A DNA stretch of 33,528 nucleotides, taken from Frigoribacterium sp. Its GTDB lineage: Bacteria; Actinomycetota; Actinomycetes; Actinomycetales; Microbacteriaceae. The position numbers were made by a program, and so were the translations under genes. Positions 33,079-33,528 of the stretch are shown here, piece after piece. Every line of letters begins with the position of its first letter. The stretch's first letter is position 1. Under the pieces are notes generated by a model. It made no database searches, had not been told where the DNA came from, and saw only the letters and a program-made list of their open reading frames with translations. The stretch lies in assembly GCA_025408445.1 (NCBI GenBank), contig JANYIZ010000130.1, positions 1 through 33,528 on the forward strand, read 5' to 3'.

Positions 33079-33160
33079 TGCGGAAGAAGGGACTTGAACC
33101 CTCACGCCTTGCGGCACAGGTACCTAAAACCTGCGTGTATACCAATTTCACCACTCCCGC
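33079..33160 (-). tRNA. tRNA-Leu(UAG)
   Basis: An 82-base tRNA read on the minus strand. The acceptor stem GCGGGAG pairs with CTTCCGC (one G-U), the discriminator is A, and CCA is not encoded. The anticodon arm is CAGGT-TTTAGGT-ACCTG, giving anticodon UAG. A long class II variable arm (TGCCGCAAGGCG region) and a T arm with TTCAAGT fit leucine tRNA. It reads CUA and other CUN codons. A TACACT 12 bases upstream could be its -10. Confidence 0.95.
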
Positions 33161-33297
33161 GAGTGCGGCCCCAGTGTACCGGGCGCCCCGCGACAGGGCC
33201 TGATCGCAGCCTGTTCCGGAAGTCCGAAAAAAAATCAGACGAGGAATGTATCTGAAAGGGCTTGCCACGCTCCTGAGGGGTGATGAGAATTCACACC

Positions 33298-33528
33298 ATG
33301 AATGACAACGACACCGCCCGCGGCCGACCCGACGGCCCGCGGGCGGAGTCGCATGTCATCTGGGATGATTCGGCGGCGGCTTTCAGTCGCTGGCTCTCCG
33401 GCGAGCCCGGAGCGATGGATGAGTTGGTGAAGACCATGACACCCGTACTCTGGCAGGTCGTCCGCGCCTATGGTCTTACAGAGGACCAGGCGCAGGATGT
33501 CGTGCAGAGCACATGGCTGACGCTCGTC
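33298..33528 (+). CDS. Sigma-70 family RNA polymerase sigma factor (partial, ECF-like)
   Basis: The frame runs from ATG 33298 to the window edge, giving 77 residues without a stop. After a polar N-terminus (about 1-27), residues 28-77 match the start of sigma region 2: AAAFSRWLSGEPGAMDELVK, then VLWQVVRAYGLTEDQAQDVVQSTWL (in parts), the helix that contacts core RNA polymerase. An in-frame ATG at 33283 (or GTG 33280) follows GAGGGG closely and is an alternative start. Regions 2.4 and 4 and any anti-sigma gene lie outside the window, so class and regulon are unknown. Confidence 0.85.
   Translation, partial: MNDNDTARGRPDGPRAESHVIWDDSAAAFSRWLSGEPGAMDELVKTMTPVLWQVVRAYGLTEDQAQDVVQSTWLTLV

Noticed and set aside
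33225-33240. A-run at 33227-33234 as a terminator for the tRNA or sigma gene
   Set aside because: On either strand it lies upstream rather than downstream of the nearest gene, and no stable stem precedes the T-rich side.

Overview
The window is high-GC DNA with dense, often overlapping genes, many GTG starts, a tRNA-Leu(UAG) and several -10 hexamers placed so that transcripts would begin at the start codon. Together with a DUF3039 protein, an iron-sulfur photolyase, the murI-rph-rdgB order and teichoic-acid-type glycerophosphotransferases, this points to a chromosomal segment of an actinobacterium, most likely of the Microbacteriaceae. The family-level placement is inference. I see no insertion sequence, phage, plasmid or CRISPR signature.

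Layout. (1) 1-950: the tail of a probable FAD-dependent reductase and a nitrilase-superfamily amidohydrolase. (2) 1007-7983: eight genes on the + strand, every neighbouring pair overlapping by 1 or 4 bases: a receiver-PIG-L deacetylase fusion, an ATP-grasp ligase, a PHP phosphoesterase, a processive membrane glycosyltransferase (GT2), a 58-residue one-helix membrane protein, two stand-alone receivers and a membrane PAS histidine kinase. This is the best candidate in the window for an uncharacterised system: a phosphorelay-wired pathway that makes and deacetylates a surface glycan. (3) 7980-9176: a class I aminotransferase (DapC/YbdL type), convergent with the kinase and overlapping its end. 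(4) 9310-10637: a lipoprotein and a secreted PKD protein with overlapping ends, then an HtrA-like membrane-anchored protease closed by a long hairpin. (5) 12341-20471: envelope polymer genes: an ExoA-like GT2, two TagB/TagF-like glycerophosphotransferases, a TagH/TagG polymer exporter with an overlapping EcsC-like gene, and a cytidylyltransferase-like enzyme, interrupted by a small XRE regulator and a short unknown gene. (6) 20733-23746: an ABC exporter whose ATPase carries a ~230-residue disordered basic tail with histone-H1-like KPAAA repeats, followed by its permease. (7) 23785-25188: DUF3039 and an AbiEi/DUF559-like protein preceded by a perfect inverted repeat. (8) 25288-32205: nicotinate phosphoribosyltransferase, divergent iron-sulfur photolyase, murI-rph-rdgB, an Nramp transporter and a HEAT-repeat protein. 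(9) 32264-33528: a DedA protein, tRNA-Leu, and the first part of a sigma factor running off the window.

How it fits together. Much of the window concerns the cell envelope: glycan synthesis and modification, teichoic-acid polymerisation and export, D-glutamate supply for peptidoglycan, a DedA protein, and an envelope protease. Housekeeping genes (NAD salvage, tRNA processing, dNTP sanitation, DNA photorepair) lie in the second half. All functional calls rest on motifs read by eye; no database search was run.
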